A stretch of 64,000 nt of DNA. It comes from Cephalotrichum gorgonifer. Its lineage: Eukaryota > Ascomycota > Sordariomycetes > Microascales > Microascaceae. This document shows positions 21,008-35,426 of the stretch, piece by piece. The stretch is taken from positions 763,981 through 827,980 of the forward strand of contig ONZQ02000006.1 in the NCBI GenBank assembly GCA_900312665.1, given 5' to 3'. The position numbers and the translations under genes are program-made. The stretch's first letter is position 1. The number at the start of each line of letters is the position of its first letter. Under the pieces are notes generated by a model that did not search any database, had not been told where the DNA came from, and was given only the letters and a program-made list of their open reading frames with translations.

Positions 21008-23017
21008 GGTGGGAGGTAGGAAAGAGGATGTCTGAGAATGGAGGCTAAAAATGCAAGAAGGAATGCTGTGTCTTAGTGGGCGATCATTGCCCTTGATGTT
21101 CGATGCTCGGTGCTCGGTGCCGGAAGCAGACACGGAAGCGGATGCCGGGTATCACGGCGAACCAGTCGATGAACAGATCCAGGCGAATGCAGGTAAAAAA
21201 AAAAAACTATGTACGGACCCAACAATATGTAGGAAGTGGTCTCGATGAATGAATGCGGCTCCTACGGGTCAAACCAGAGCTAGACGGGCATGAAGACCAC
21301 GCTGGCCTACAGGAATGTAAAAGGGGGGATCTAAAACATCGAGAAAGCGAGCGGAGATCGGAGAGAGAAAAGCGGACGTTTAAGTCTACAAAAAGAATGG
21401 ATGGATGGGTCGAAAGTCCGCGTGAGGCGGGTCGAGGGGCAAAGCCAAGACCTCCGCTAGGGAGGAATGACGGAAAGGTGGAAGCTGAGAAGCCGGAAGG
21501 AAGCCCAGGCGCCGGTTTCCCTGTTCTCCGTTTTTCTCTTACACGCTATCGCAAGCTCCGCTAATACATACACTACCAAAGGTACGGGCGCCACTCTCTA
21601 CACTACTACTCCTTTGTGGCTTCCTGTTTCAGCCAACGTGGGGAAGAAGACCGACGCATGCACGCTTCTTGTATTACTTGTAATAGTTCTGTACCCCGCG
21701 AAAGACGCCAATGCGGAGACCAGCTCCGAGATATCTTGTCTAGAGGATGTAATCGATTCCCTACCCAAGAGAATCCGCCTTTGGCAAGATACTCGTACTC
21801 GTCTTAACCACAGCTTGCGTGTACATGTAGTTCGTTTGGGGCTGAGCTTAGCTCGTCACCAAATACACCCCTCCTTCCGCCTCTGGGCACCCCACTAATA
21901 CGGATACCCCGCATCTCCACCAAGCACCAAGCACCAAGCACTCCCACTCACTCACACATTTATATTACACTCACTATGCTCACTGTACTGTGACCAAGAT
22001 CCTGACCCGGTTAGTTTCGGGGAGGGTTTCTGTCTCTAGTTCTACAAAACTCCAATCGGGAGGGGAGGGCCACAGTGGATGGTGTGGTAGGGTATGGCCA
22101 GATGATCCTCTCCTGCAGCGGGCAAGGGTCCAGGTGATCCAACAAAGTGAAGGGAACCTATTATCGACGCCCTGATCAAATAGGGTGGTGGTTGTTGTTG
22201 TTATAGAGTACTGGTGTTGTACCGGGTTGATCGCGTGGGCGTACAATGCCTCCGGTGGCTCTATGTGTAACATGCTGAACCCGGGTAGCTTCTTTTCAAT
22301 GTTCTTGAAGCGAAGTACTGACTCCGGCCCGCGTGCTCGCTCCCATGGCCGTACAACCCTCCTTCCAGACTGCGCTCATAATATCCACCCAAGCCCAAAT
22401 GACGCACCATTTACTACTTAGTGACAGGCGGCCACAGTAGGCTGTCAGCTGGCGAGGTACGGACCGACCCGACCCTGGACACCAGTGAGTCTTGGGGCTA
22501 ACACAAGCATTATTACAAGTGCTTTAGTGGAGTCTGGGGTTCACCTGTGTGGGTACCATGGAGGTACCTGTAAAGACAGATCATACTGTCACATATTTCA
22601 GGTACCCGCCTAGTACTTCCAAGACGCCCGGCCCCACACACTCCGCTTTTCGTTTGTTTACTTCGCTACTGAAGCGGAACGCCAAAAAACACACCACCAC
22701 AAACACCAACCTTACCCTCCTCAACTTGCCCTCGCGCTTGACTGACTGATACCCCTTCTCTATAGCACAGTCCCTCAGTATCGACAAGAGCTTCTGCAAT
22801 CGCACGCGTAACTTCACCAATGAACTCCCTAGCAAAGTCTTCCTTGATATTATAACAGCTCTAGCTGGCAGAGAAGCCCTTATTCCAAAACCCCGTCAGA
22901 CCATCGCGTCCTCTCGTCGCGGTGTCTGAGGACACAACCCAACATCTTCAACTCCACCTGTCACCTCCCCGACCTCCCTCACCTCCTTCGACGCGTCACC
23001 GCGGTTCTATACCCACC
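21008..23017. other. Divergent intergenic region, GH76 / Cep57-like gene
   Basis: This is a 2.0 kb divergent promoter region with no recognisable gene. It has a poly-A run near 21196-21206, several TACNNGTA motifs between 21.67 and 22.62 kb, and a tandem CACCAAG run near 21917-21940. The possible leader extension of the Cep57-like frame from 22922 begins with GTG, not ATG, so it is not used. Confidence 0.6.
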
Positions 23018-26000
23018 ATGGATACCGACGTAGCTACTCGATATCGTTCTCGCATTCTTAGAGAAATGAATGCCAACCGCGACAACCCCTTCAACTCACC
23101 CCCCTCATCGACTGGATCCCATGGGACCGTCAGTCCGACCCTGACCTCGGTGATCTCCGACGTCGAAGGCGAATCGACGAGGAAGCTGAACGCGGACATC
23201 GCCAGGGTCACGGGCAAGAACTTCCAGGTTAACTGGGAGGCCGCGCACCGCAAATGGCCTGAATTCTACGACTTACCGTCGAAACGCTCCGCCGCCGAGA
23301 AGTCGGCCCCTTCTCCGTTCGCAGCCAGGTTTGACGATGATTCCACCCACGACGCGTGGCTCGCCTCCACCAGGTCTCGTGCCGAGATGCAGCCAAGTGT
23401 GGAGAACGGGTCCGACACGTCTACCGCCCTCTCCGGGAAGGATCGTTTACAATCTCCATCGCTCCGCCTTCCCCAGCTACAACAACACAGCCCCCTCCAT
23501 CGGGCTCACTCTCGGACCCCGTCCCAGCACCAATCCCGCAATACTAATCCCGCTTCGCGCAGGACGTCGGCGAGTGACATGCTTAACAAGCTGCGCGCCG
23601 CTTCCGCCGGCCCAGAGCTGCCTCGGCCAACTCCCAAGCAAGCCCCGCACAGGCACTCATTTAACCCCGTCATTGACTCCTCTCCTACCCTGCAGAGTGA
23701 TATGGACAGGGAGCCACCCAACGCCAGCCCGCGTAATAACAACAATATTAACGAGACCACAGCCCGGTCCTTCTGTTTGCCCGACATATCGTACCTTGGA
23801 GATTTCGTTTCCGGCACACTCCGGTTTAACGGGAGGGTGAAGAACGGCGTTCCGATCCTCGTGAAGCACGGCCGGGTGGTCGACCTGGCGACGAAGCAGC
23901 CGCCGAATAACCATGCCGACGTGGACGGGTTGGAGATTCCGGAGGACGAGGAGCGTATTTTCGTGTCGATGGATATGATCCGTGACGAGATCATCACGCT
24001 TCAGGAGCACCACGATGGCGTCGAGAAGTACGCGGAGCAACTGCAGGCCGAGGTTGAGCAGCTTCAGTCGCAGATCAAGAGACTCCAGATGCGTCGGTCT
24101 GTCGACAGCGGGTTCGGTGGCTCGGAGCCCGATGGCTCCATGTACGAGCAGCTCCTGTCTGAGAAGAAGAGTAAGTATCGCGCTACGTAGCACCTGCGCT
24201 ACTTGAACCCGCGGATGATACGGCTGGTCTAACATCGCATCATAGGACTCGAGGAGAAAGTCACGGAGCTGCAGCGTCTACTAGATGAAGCCAACCGCAG
24301 ACTCGACGACGAAGGGAGGGACAATGACACCTTATCTCTCGAGCGCGACCGTTCTGCGAAGAAACTGCAGGAGGCTTGTAACAACATTGGCGAGCTTATG
24401 GACAAGCTTGACCTCAGGGATCGACAGCTCCAAGACACGCAAAAACGGCTGGATGCTACCCTCCAGTCAAAGGATGTCAACAGCGACCTTCGCAGCGAGA
24501 TGGATACCTTGAAGCATGCCCATGACACTGCCGTCCGCGAGGCAGCATCTCTGAAGGAGACGGTACGGAAATTCCGCGAGGAGCAGGCGTCGCACCAGCA
24601 AGAGATAGAGTCCCTTCGCACCGACAACATCTCTCTCCGCCGCGAGCAGGAGTCCCTGATGGAGGACAACCGGTCTCTCCGTACCAACTCCAGAAACCTC
24701 ATGACGGAGATTGAGAGCCTCCGCAAGTCATCTGACAATGGGCATCAAGACATCAGCTCGGCGAAGGAGCAGATCGAGAACCTCCAGCGCGACATTGAGG
24801 CTCTCGAGCAGGAAAAGGCAACATTTAGGGAGGACAACGACAGTCTCGTCCGACACAACGAGAAGTACTTCACCGAAAACAAGCTGCTACGCCGCGAGAA
24901 CTCGGGCTTCGAGCGGAGCCTCCACGACCTGCACGAGGAGAACATCCAGCTGAAGGAGGACGTCGAATTCCTGAAGCAGCAGCTCGACCACTGCCGGCCT
25001 ATCGCCAGGGACGATGACCTCAGTGGTCGCTTTACCCGAGGCGAGGAGGACGAGAACATGACGTCGGGGTTCATTGTCCCGGACATAACGCTGCACCGGA
25101 AGGATAACGCGACCGCTGACCAGGCCATTAACACGACGGAGCTTGTTGCCGAGATGGGTATGACTGAGACCGAGGAGGTCACTGGCGACCAGGACAAGTC
25201 GATGGATATTCGTGAGACCATTGAGAAGGATGACAGCATCGTCGTCCAGGAGATGAACGTCGGGGGAAGGAGGAGGTCGAGAAGCGGCCGCGACAACACT
25301 TCCCAGAAAGTCGCATTCTCCGTCCCCGAGCAGAATGGCAAGCCGAAGCCCAACGTTGCGGCCAAGAGACGCAGCGTGGTCCGGGAGAACACTACCAAGA
25401 GCGACTTTGCGGGGCCCATCGACTTCCCCTTGGAGGACAGCACCGGATACCAGTCCACCGAGCCGACGCAGACGCAGACATTCTCGCTTGCCATGAACAC
25501 CAAGACTCAGACAGCCCACTCCACCACGAAGATCCGAACCGGTAAGCTGGCCTTCAACATCGATGCCCGGGGAGCACCCTCTCGGGCCGGCCATCGATCC
25601 GCCGGCTCGACGAGACAGCTAGGAGAGAACACGGTCGAGTCGGTAGCCAGTGCCCTCCCCGACAGGAACGCGTGCCCTGCCCTCTCCGACAAGGCGCGCC
25701 GCGTACTCGACGACCTCTGCGATCACAGCTGCAAGAACTGCGTCGTCTGCGCGCGCATCGTGTCCCACCGGGGCACGGTGTCGGCGGCGGAGCGCGCTGA
25801 GGGCAAGAAGAGGATCACGATCCCGCGGCCTGTCCCCGTGACGGATCGGCCCGCGGTCCGCGAGGACGCGACGATGCGGCCGTCGCAGGCGCCGGGCTAC
25901 GCGCTCGCGCTGGTGATCAAGGGGCTCGAGGACGAGGCGGCACACCTGAGCATGGAGCTCGCGGATCTTCAGGCGCGGTACAGCAGGAGCGACAAATCGC

Positions 26001-26233
26001 TCGACAGGCGGGGGAGGAGGGAGCTGGCGGAGGCGATCGGCACGATGCTGAGGAGGCTCGAGGTGAAGAACGACCAGGTGTACGCGCTGTACGACGTGCT
26101 GGAGGGGCAGAAGGTGGCGGGGCAGGGGATGAGCGAGGAGGAGCTCGAGGTCACGGTGTTTAGCATCGCGGGGGTGTCGATGAGGGAGGTCACCGTTACG
26201 GATAATGTTACGTGGAATGGGATTGATGAGTAG
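23018..26233 (+). CDS. Cep57/Ppc89-like spindle pole body protein
   Basis: Two exons (23018-24170 and 24246-26233, 75-nt intron with donor GTAAGT) give 1046 residues. The ATG at 23018 sits in a good context (ACCATGG). The N-terminal 320 residues are Ser/Pro-rich. A long coiled coil with heptads occupies roughly residues 330-660 (for example LRRENSGFERSLHDLHEENI). After a basic linker comes a Cys-rich segment LCDHSCKNCVVCARIVSHRG. The C-terminal helical block (YALALVIKGLEDEAAHL, then RRLEVKNDQVYALYDVLEGQ) fits the Cep57-type microtubule-binding/centrosome domain found in S. pombe Ppc89. In fission yeast Ppc89 is an essential core scaffold of the spindle pole body that recruits septation-network proteins. 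Assignment to this family is by overall architecture, and exact orthology is not proved. Confidence 0.78.
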
Positions 26234-27785
26234 GGAGAGGGAGAGGAGGGCTGTTTGTAGATTGGTCTTGTGGGCTTCTGTTTCAGTGTTTGTTTTTTTG
26301 TTCTTTCTTTTTTGCGAGCATGGATGGCTGGCGTTGGGGAGACTTGTACTTTTTTCACCATTTTCTTAGCTACGCGAACGAAGGATGGATGGCCTGTTGG
26401 GAAAGCTCCGGTCCGGGGTTTGTTTTTTGGGCGATGGGTGGGTTAGTGTATTTATATACACTTGTTGAAAGCTTTTATGAGTTAACACATATGCTATGCT
26501 ATGTTTGGCCATCTATGATATGGATGTGAATGTATGATGATGTGCATCTGCGTACTTGGGCCGCGCACTAATAGCTTCTCGCCGCGCTATCTCTACATAG
26601 TCCAGCCACGTCGTCATCGTCGGCCGGGGAAGTCTGGGGCATCTACATTACAACTTACCAAGCGATTGGAGGAGGTATATCGTCACTGGATGCCGCCTGG
26701 GACTTTATCTGAGGCATCCCGGCATCTAGGGATGGGAGAGGAGCTAGTCATGGGGCCCTGCTGGCCTCATCTCACTGCTTGGTGGTATGGCCGCTCTACA
26801 CGAGATCCACCCTTGGTGTTCTGTTCGGGAGGTAACTAGCTGGTTTCCAGTATTACGAGCAGTGTCGCCTTTTATCTCTGGCGTATGAGTATTCTAGACT
26901 CTCAACTTGCTGTGTTGGGATGTGGGTAAAATCCACTCGCAAACAGATCGCTTGGCGCCGATTACATGTAGGGGCATGGGCCAAGCCAGGAACAGATTTT
27001 GGGCATGTGACGTTGGTCGTAGGTTCGCTCCTTCTTACCTACATGCATGCTTCATAGGCTGCTCATTAATCTGCTAGATATGCCCTGTTGCCGGTGTTGT
27101 ACAAGAATAGACGAGTCTTAGTACTAGTACATCGGCTTCCCTAGCCCGTACACTTATATACTTGCACTAGAGCTTGCACACGACCATCTGCAGCGGGGGT
27201 TGCTGCCTAGGCATAATAATGTCGTGTAGTTTTGGGCGGTCTAAGCGCCTGCAATTTACTGCAGAGTAGATTTTACAGCATACAAGCGCTCTACACTGCA
27301 ATAGGTCACCGAGTAACTACTCCGTGCCCAGGTGAGGCTTGAGGCTTGGCCAACCTTATAATCTGCTCAGCGTCAACCTGTAGTGGCTATTTCTTAGGTC
27401 CCAAGCCGCAAAGCTAATTCATCCACCCCGAGCGCTCCCCGCCAAAACCTTACTTACCCCCGCGGCGGGCTCTCCTACCTATGCTAAGCCAGCTAGCGAT
27501 CGGTAACCTAAACGAGCACTCCCTCCTCAACAAGCAGCACCCTGCGACATATGAACGCGGCCGGTTACAGTTCCTTCCAACCTCAGGACTCAAGCATACC
27601 TACCCTTATCGATCCATCGACGCACCTCCACGCCCGCCACTGGTGACGCCGCATACATCTGCCGTCATGTCGCCCGATGCCGCGCTTGCCACATGAAAGA
27701 ACCTCCTCGTCCACCAGCGCCACCAGGGCAGCACACCCCCGCACAATCAGTTGAGAGATAGAGATCGCCCCGGGCATAGTCCGCC
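26234..27785. other. Intergenic region upstream of FAB1
   Basis: The first few hundred bases are the T-rich 3' UTR of the Cep57-like gene. The FAB1 promoter and leader follow. An in-frame ATG-TGA frame at 27481-27696 (71 codons) lies in the probable FAB1 leader and could be an upstream ORF, but nothing else supports it. TACTAGTAC-like motifs occur near 27120. Confidence 0.55.
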
Positions 27786-30700
27786 ATGTCCGCGAGCAAG
27801 GATACCCCTTCCAGGCCCTCTTCGCCCTCTCCTCCCTCGCCGACGGGCGACCCCGACCCCCGCGATCGCCGAGCTTCGACGGCGTCCTACGCGCCATCCA
27901 TAACCTCCTCCCAGGCCGGTAGGGACCGGGAGCAACTCGCCCAGACTCTCGACCTGATCCATACCTCGGCCAGCCGCACCGACGCCTTGACCACCTTCAA
28001 CGACTTCGCCGAGCCCCCTGAGCAGAATGCGCCAGTTGTCGAGAATAAGGGGCTGGCCAGCGACCTGGTCCAGCAGGGGCTAAGCGGGCTATATACTCGC
28101 TTCAAGGAGGCCGTTGGAGGTGTAGGGATCCCCAAGCTTACGCCTGATACCGACGGGGCCGAGGCGCAAGATGCTGCGTCTAGGCCAAGTTCCAACACGC
28201 CCAACCCTGCGTCGCGGCTCTCGATTTCTTCTCCCACTCGTACTACGACTGGCTCGACTTTCAATACTGCCGTCTCCGAAACTGCATCGTCCTCCACTTG
28301 GAACCAGTCTCATGCGAGCCCGGCGGCGGCTCCCTCTAGCCGCCAGAGCATATCTGGTGCCGCTCAGGTCCTGGCCGCCATCGCACTCGATACCGCCAGT
28401 GCGACGGCAATCCCCTCGCGAGAGGTTCCTAGGAGTACCGTCCCTAGCGATGACGGGCTAAGTCGTGTGTCTGGGAGCAGGAGAAGCCTATCTAGGACCG
28501 ACATAGTGGCCCCAGGACCCGTATCGGAGTTGCCCAAGGTCTACGACGGCGAGGCGCCAAAGTCGCCCGTTGACCGCGTGCCTACCGGTCTTCGCCTGAA
28601 AAGAGACGAAGTCTTAAAATCCGAGGCTGGTGGCGAAACGCCTCTAAGCCCCGTCAAGTCTACTGCCCCGTCCTCGATACAGTCCGGCGACCTACGAGCG
28701 CCCTCGACAGCCGGGAGCGCGGTGGCGAAGACGCCCGCCCTAATCGAGAGAATATCCGGGCCGCGTTCACCTACCTATACGGGTTCCCACTCCTCGTCCG
28801 TGGACCTGGGTGGCATCGACGGTAGCTCGCGCAATAATTCTTCGCTGCACTCCCTCCACCACGAGTCCGGCTCCCGCGATGGTCGTTCCTCGCAGCCGCG
28901 GGCGGCCGAACTCAGAGTACCCGGCACCGTCATAAGCGAAGCCGCCTCCGAGCAGGTCAATACACGGCTCGAGAAGATGAAGAAGCAGGTTCTCAGCAAA
29001 GAGTTCTGGATGGCTGATGAGACCTGCAAAGAGTGCTTCTCGTGCGGGGCGGTGTTCAACGTTGTCCGGAGGAAGCATCATTGCCGAACCTGCGGCTGCA
29101 TCTTTGACTCCAAGTGCACTTCCATCATATCGGGCCAAAAGTTCGGTGTATCCGGGAATCTCCGAGTCTGTAAGACATGCTTAGCAGTCATCAATCGCCG
29201 TTACGATACTAGCGGATCGGACGACTCAGCGGACGACTCATACTTACCGGCCATCTTCCGCTCCAACCCAATCATTCCAGGGGGCGGGCGGAACGGCACC
29301 CACAGTCCTTCCCCGGCCAATGAGTCGAAGAGACAGTCGGCGGAGGAAGTGGCCACCTTGAGTCCGTCGGAGCGAGGAGGGGAAGATTTCGACGGCCAGA
29401 CTCCGATGATGGCGATTCCCGCAACGAGAAGGATAGGTGAATCGAACAGGCGCTCGGCAGTTCTCGAGATTGACGCACCGCAGGTGCAGTTAAGCCGGCC
29501 GGGCTCCTCGCGATCACTCAAGTCCATGGCCTCGGCACGGCCTCAGTCCTCCGGACACAAGCGGCACCACTCGAAGCATAACCTCCTAGGGAGGCTCAAG
29601 ACGGATGACCGTGCGCCGTTCCGAAAGAGCCTGAATGAAGAGATGCGGAAGCCCAAGTTCCCCGCCTTTCACGCGGACAATATCATAGATCCCGAGTTGG
29701 CGGATTACATGTCGGACGAGTCGAGCGCAGACGAGCAGATGGGCATATTTGCAACCATGACGAGTACCGATTTGCCTTCGAATAGCTTCGAAAATGACAA
29801 GTCGACCTTTGGCCCCCTTCTAACCGCGGGGAAGAGGCACCGCATGCGCGACAAGAGCATCAGCGGTATGAGCTTTACGAGCCGCGGCCTGGACGACAAC
29901 GCCGGAGGCGGAAATCATCTGGGGTATCGCCATTCTAGGAGGAGGAATCTCAGCATCGTGAGCTCCGGCGCCCACCACCTTCGCTCCCCGAGGCCGAAAT
30001 CAGGCGTCTTCAAGGGACCTTCGGCGTCCAATGAAACGGTCTTTAACCTCGATAGCCCCGTCGTCGAGACCACGAAGCTCACCCGAAGTGACTCCCTTCG
30101 AGGCGACAAAGCACCCCAGGTCGAACTCAACCCCTCGAGCAAGCGGCATGTTCAGAAGTTGCTTCACCAACTTCTACAGGACGCGGGCGTTCCGAGCGTC
30201 GCGGCGTGGGAGAGGGCCCTCGTCCCCATCCTTATACAGTGTACCGACGATGTCACGCCTGACGTCCGCAATGGCGATTTCATGGACATCCGGCACTACG
30301 TGAAGTTCAAGAAGATACCCGGCGGGAGGCCCGGTGACACCAGCTACGTCTCGGGTGTCATCTTCACCAAGAATCTGGCGCTGAAGAGCATGCCCAGGAG
30401 GATTATTCATCCGCGGATAGTCATCGTGTCATTCCCCATCGAATACCAGAGACACCAGCAGCACTTCATGAGCCTGCAGCCCGTCATCGAGCAAGAGAAG
30501 GAGTTCTTGCGCATTGTAGTGAACCGGATCGTGAAGCTCAACCCCCAAGTCCTATTGGCGGAAAAGGGCGTCTCCGGCATGGCCCTCGAACTACTCTCCG
30601 CCGCAAACATCGCAGTCGCATACAACGTCAAGCCCTCTGTGATAGAGGCGGTGGCTAGGTGTGCAGAGGCGGACATCATATCATCCATCGACATGCTGGC

Positions 30701-33700
30701 CTTAACGGTCCGCGTGGGGTACTGTGATGGTTTCGAGGTCAAGACCTACGTGAACCACCACCACCCAGGGAAGAAGAAGTCGTACATCTTCCTGTCGGGT
30801 TGCACGCCCAGTCTTGGCTGCACCATTGCGCTTCGCGGAGCCCCGAGACAGGCGCTTGCGAGCGTGAAGCGCATCACCGAGTTCATGGTCTATGTCGTCT
30901 ACAACCTCAAGCTTGAGACCTGTCTGATGAGAGATGAGTTCATCCACATACCGACCGAAGAGACCGGGGTCACCCCCCCGCTGGGAACTCGGCAAGCGAC
31001 AGAGGATACGCTGAGGCCTTCGGCGAGTACAGGTCTGGGATTGCATCTGCATGATGACGCGGGGCCGTCGCCGGCGGGCCCAACCGTGGTATTCAACGCG
31101 GCGGAAAGCGAGCCGCCGTCTCAGACCACCGTGGACTCATGGGAGGCCACGGTCGAGACGCCAAGTCAACCAGACGACGACGACCCGAGTAACCAAGCGG
31201 GCGAGGAAAACTCACTCTCTGCACATCCAGCGCCTCCAATGCATCGTAGGCTTTCAATGCACCAACAGCACACCTCGAACGGGGCACCCGGCGACCACCC
31301 GGTTCCCGAAGACATCCCGATGCCGACTTACTACAGCGACATGGTGGCTAGGTACGAAACGAAAATTCTCTCGGCGTCACCCTTCGTGAAGTTCACCCAG
31401 CCCTATCTTCTCATGAGGGCACGAGAGCAGGAGCGGCGCCTCGTCTACCTAAAGCGCCTAAGAGACCAGGATGTTGTGCAGGAGCCAGACGAAGAGAAGT
31501 CTAAGCCGCAGCCCTTCCAGCTGATCAAGCCGGACATGGTGCATGCGATCGGCCAGACGGCGCCGGGCCGGCTCATGGAGGTCATCCACGCCGTCCACGA
31601 TGCGGAGTATGACAAGGCACTGCACAACTACCAGACACACACCCGGCAGTGGGAGAATTACATCCAGGGCAACATCAACCTCTTTGATCCGTACTCCCAC
31701 CAGAACATCGTCGTCCTTCACTCCGTCATTTGCACGGATACGAAGATACCCTGCGTTGAACCAGGGCTGATCGCGATCGGATTCTACGACGAGCAGCACC
31801 TTGATACCGGGATGGATGCCGACTGTACCCTCGGCCAGTATATCGAGGACCTATGTTGCAGCAAGGACAATATCTGCGCCTCCAACGGATGTGATAAGAC
31901 GATGGTTCAGCATCATAGGACGTATGTTCACGACGAAGCTCGCATTACCATTTTCCTAGAGGATACGGCACAGTCGTCTTCTTCCCAGATGAACGATGAC
32001 ATTACGATGTGGAATTACTGCAAAGTGTGCAAGAAGGACTCTCCCGCCATGCCCATGTGCGAGAGCACCTGGAAGTACTCATTTGGGAAGTATCTCGAGC
32101 TGCTCTTCTGGAGTAAGGGGCTGCGCCTAAACGACAAGGCCGACTGTCCGCATGACCACCACAAAGACCACATCCGATACTTTACCTTCCGCGATACTCG
32201 CGTCCGCATCCACTACGACCCCATCGAACTGCTCGAGATTATCGTCCCTAGGCCCCGCATAACGTGGAAAGTCGAGAACGACCTGAACCTGAAGAATGAC
32301 ATCTACACTAAGATCGAGGAGAGGTGGAGCCGGTACATGGTTTCGGTCAAAGCGCGGTTGAAGAACATCCGGATTGACGTCGTGCTCCCGGAGAAGGCCG
32401 ATTCCTGCCAGGCGGAGGTGGACAGGCTGATGAAGAAGGCCCAGGACGACCATGCGGCTCTGATCCGGAAGATGCAGCAGATCTATCTCAATTCGAAGTA
32501 CTACGAGGTCATCCCGTTCAACGCCGTCATCCGCCAGATGCTAGAGGTTGCGGACGAATGGGACATGGCTTTCGCCCAGTTTGAGATCGACTTCCTTCCG
32601 GACAAGGATGTGCGGCAGCTGACGGTGCTTCAGCTAAAGAAGATGTTCACGGACAACGAGTCGAAGGAGTCCCTCCCCACCCCGGACAGTGCTACGTACT
32701 CTAGCATCGAGAGCGACGAGCGGCCCTCCCAGACCTTCACCGATTCGGATGGCAAGTTAACACAGCCTACGGATGATTCAAACGGGAGCCTTGCAGACAG
32801 CGGGACATCGACGAAGCCGGTCGAGCCTCACACGTCACCGGACGACGCCAAGGAGCTGATGGCCACCGACGCAGCCATGGAGCGCGTAGAACCGCTTGAC
32901 CTAGCCACTCTGAGCCCGGTCACGTCCCATACTGAACAGCCCTCCGATACCTCTGTGCCCGAAGTACCTGGGACCCCGACGAAACAGGTGGCATCTGGAA
33001 TGCCGTCGGATATCTCGAAGCGCCTGTCCATGGAGGTGACACCCAGTGCTGAAGAAAGCGCGACTCCCAAAGCGGAGGCATCGCGAAGCCAGACACCCCA
33101 GGCGCAACCGCCAAAGATGAATTCGGAAAAGACTCTGCAGGAAAAGGTAGAGCTACTAAAGAGGAGGAACCAGACCATGCCTGTGGACTTAGTAAACCCG
33201 AGGTCGTCTTCGACCGACCTGCTGAAGGGAACCATTCCAGAGAGACTCTCCTCCAGGAGGGCAGGGATGAACGTCTCGCCGCCGATGATTAGGTCCCGGA
33301 CGCAGCCCAACGTTCTCCAGATGCCCAAGGCCCCTGTACAACGAGCGCCTGATCCGCCCCCCGCCGCAGACGACGGATCAGCCAAGCCTGAGAAGAAGTT
33401 TACGGAGCGCCTGGCTGGTGCCTTGAAGACACGGAAGCCACAGCCTTCGGCGATTCCGAGATTGGTCCACAAGAAGGAGTCCAAAGTCAGTACACTAGCG
33501 AGGCATTTCGAACAACTCAGTCGAGAATTTGAGAACCAGCGTATCCGCGATCGTAAGAAGCGCGCGGAGAAGATGCGACAGCGCCAGCCGAGGACACTGC
33601 TACCTCGGACCTCGACCGCCATTGTTGAGGTGTACGAGGACGTGAACGAGGCCGTTCAAGAGCATGGCCCTTCGGAGACTGGATCGAAGCGTAGCCAGGA

Positions 33701-35426
33701 ATCCGAGAATATGATGGAGATGGGGCGGGTGTCAGCTGCGTCTCATAGGAAGGCGGCGCACGACCTTGGCGAGAAACCAGCTAAGGCGGAAACGGAACAG
33801 CCACACTGCAGTGAGAATGCGGATACTGAGACTCCTGCCGCCGGGGCCGACGACGACGCTGAGGCCGAGACCAAGGCGTCCCGCCCGAGTTTCAACGCCT
33901 CCGAGGACGAGGGAATAAGCGATGTGGAACCGTCTCTCGAAGACCTATTGCCAGAAGTGAAGGCCATCGCCGACTCTCTTGAACCGACAACAGAAGAGCT
34001 ACCGAAGCACCAAAAGACGAGCCTTCTCAAATTGCTAACGAACTTCTGGGCGGAGCGGTCGTCGAGCGGGTGGCAACCGCTGGACTATCCCGTCAGCATG
34101 ACCGACCACATCTTCATGGACTCGGACATCATCGTGCGCGAGGACGAGCCCAGCTCCCTCATCGCCTTTGCGCTGGGCTCGGAGGACTACCAGGACAAGC
34201 TCGCAGACATCCGCCACCAGTGGCACCTCCAGATCCAGAGGAGCGGCGGGGAGGACGGGAGTGACCTGGACGGGGGTGAGCCGAAGTCGCTGCCGTCATC
34301 GACGAGCGGGCCCGAATCGATCGACGAAGAGCTCGAGAAGAGCCTGCTCCGCGTGACGGGCACGCACCTGAAGTACCAGTTCAGCGAGGGCTCGGCGCGG
34401 ATGACGTGCAAGATATTCTACGCCGAGCAGTTCGACGCGCTCCGGCGCAAGTGCGGGGTGGCGGACCGGTTCGTCGAGTCGCTGTCGCGGTGCCTGAAGT
34501 GGGACTCCCGCGGGGGCAAGACGCGGGCGGTGTTCCTGAAGACTCTCGACGACCGGTTCGTGCTCAAGTCGCTCTCGTCGGTGGAGACGGCGGCGTTCCT
34601 CGGGTTCGCGCCGTCGTACTTTGGCATCATGGCCGAGGCGCTCTTCCACGAGCTGCCGTCGGTGATTGCGAAGATGGTGGGCTTCTTCCAGATCTTCATC
34701 AAGAACCCCGTTTCCAACACGGACGTGAAGCTGGACCTGCTGGTGATGGAGAACCTGTTCTACGACCGGTCGCCGGGGAAGATCTTCGACCTGAAGGGGT
34801 CGATGCGGAACAGGAAGATCCAGTCCACGGGAGAGCAGAACGAGGTGCTGCTGGATGAGAATATGGTGGAGTACATCTACGAGAGCCCGCTCTTCGCGAG
34901 GGAGCATTCGAAGAAGCTCCTCCGCGCTTCGGTAAGTAGTGTTCCTGGCGAGGTCGTCGCCCTCGCTTCGTTTCGAAGGCCCATCGGCTACTTCTCATGG
35001 TTTTTCATCTTGCTAACAAAGGTAACAGGTCTGGAACGACACCCTCTTCTTAGCGCGCCAGAACGTCATGGACTACTCCCTGATGATCGCCATCGACGAG
35101 GGTAGGCGAGAGCTCGTCGTGGGGATCATCGACTGCATACGGACCTACACGCTCGATAAGAAGCTCGAGAGCTGGATAAAGGACAGGGGGCTGGCGGGAG
35201 GTGGTAGGAATCGACCGACGATCACGAGCCCGAAGGAGTACAAGTCGAGGTTCCGGGAGGCGATGGCCAGGTACGTTTTGTCTCTCCCCCCTGACGGGTT
35301 GTTTTAAAAGTGTGCTTCGGCTAATGACGTGTTAGGTATATACTGCAAGCCCCTAACTGCTGGCACCAGTTTGGCGGCCCCAGTAGTGGTATCAGGCCAC
35401 GCTTTGAGGAGCTCGGGGCTGAGTGA
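27786..35426 (+). CDS. FAB1: Phosphatidylinositol-3-phosphate 5-kinase Fab1 (PIKfyve)
   Basis: Three exons (27786-34931, 35029-35270, 35336-35426) encode 2492 residues. The main exon is 7.1 kb without a break, and the last two carry the end of the kinase domain. The FYVE zinc finger is at about 405-470, with Cys pairs from C414 to C465 and the PtdIns3P-binding motif RRKHHCR. A TCP1/chaperonin-like domain spans about 790-1055 (GVSGMALELLSAANI, GCTIALRGAPR). The CCR region precedes a charged disordered linker. The PIP kinase domain is at about 2080-2492 and contains RFVLKSLSSVE, KIFDLKGS, NVMDYSLMIAID and GIIDCIRTYTLDKKLE. The enzyme makes PtdIns(3,5)P2 on endosomes and the vacuole, with Vac14 and Fig4, and controls vacuole size and retrograde traffic. 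A prediction without splicing would end early (at 35105), losing the catalytic tail after about residue 2382. Confidence 0.96.

Noticed and set aside
22922..23017. Apparent earlier start of the Cep57-like gene
   Set aside because: The frame is open but begins at GTG with Pro/Ser-rich sequence. The ATG at 23018 has good context.
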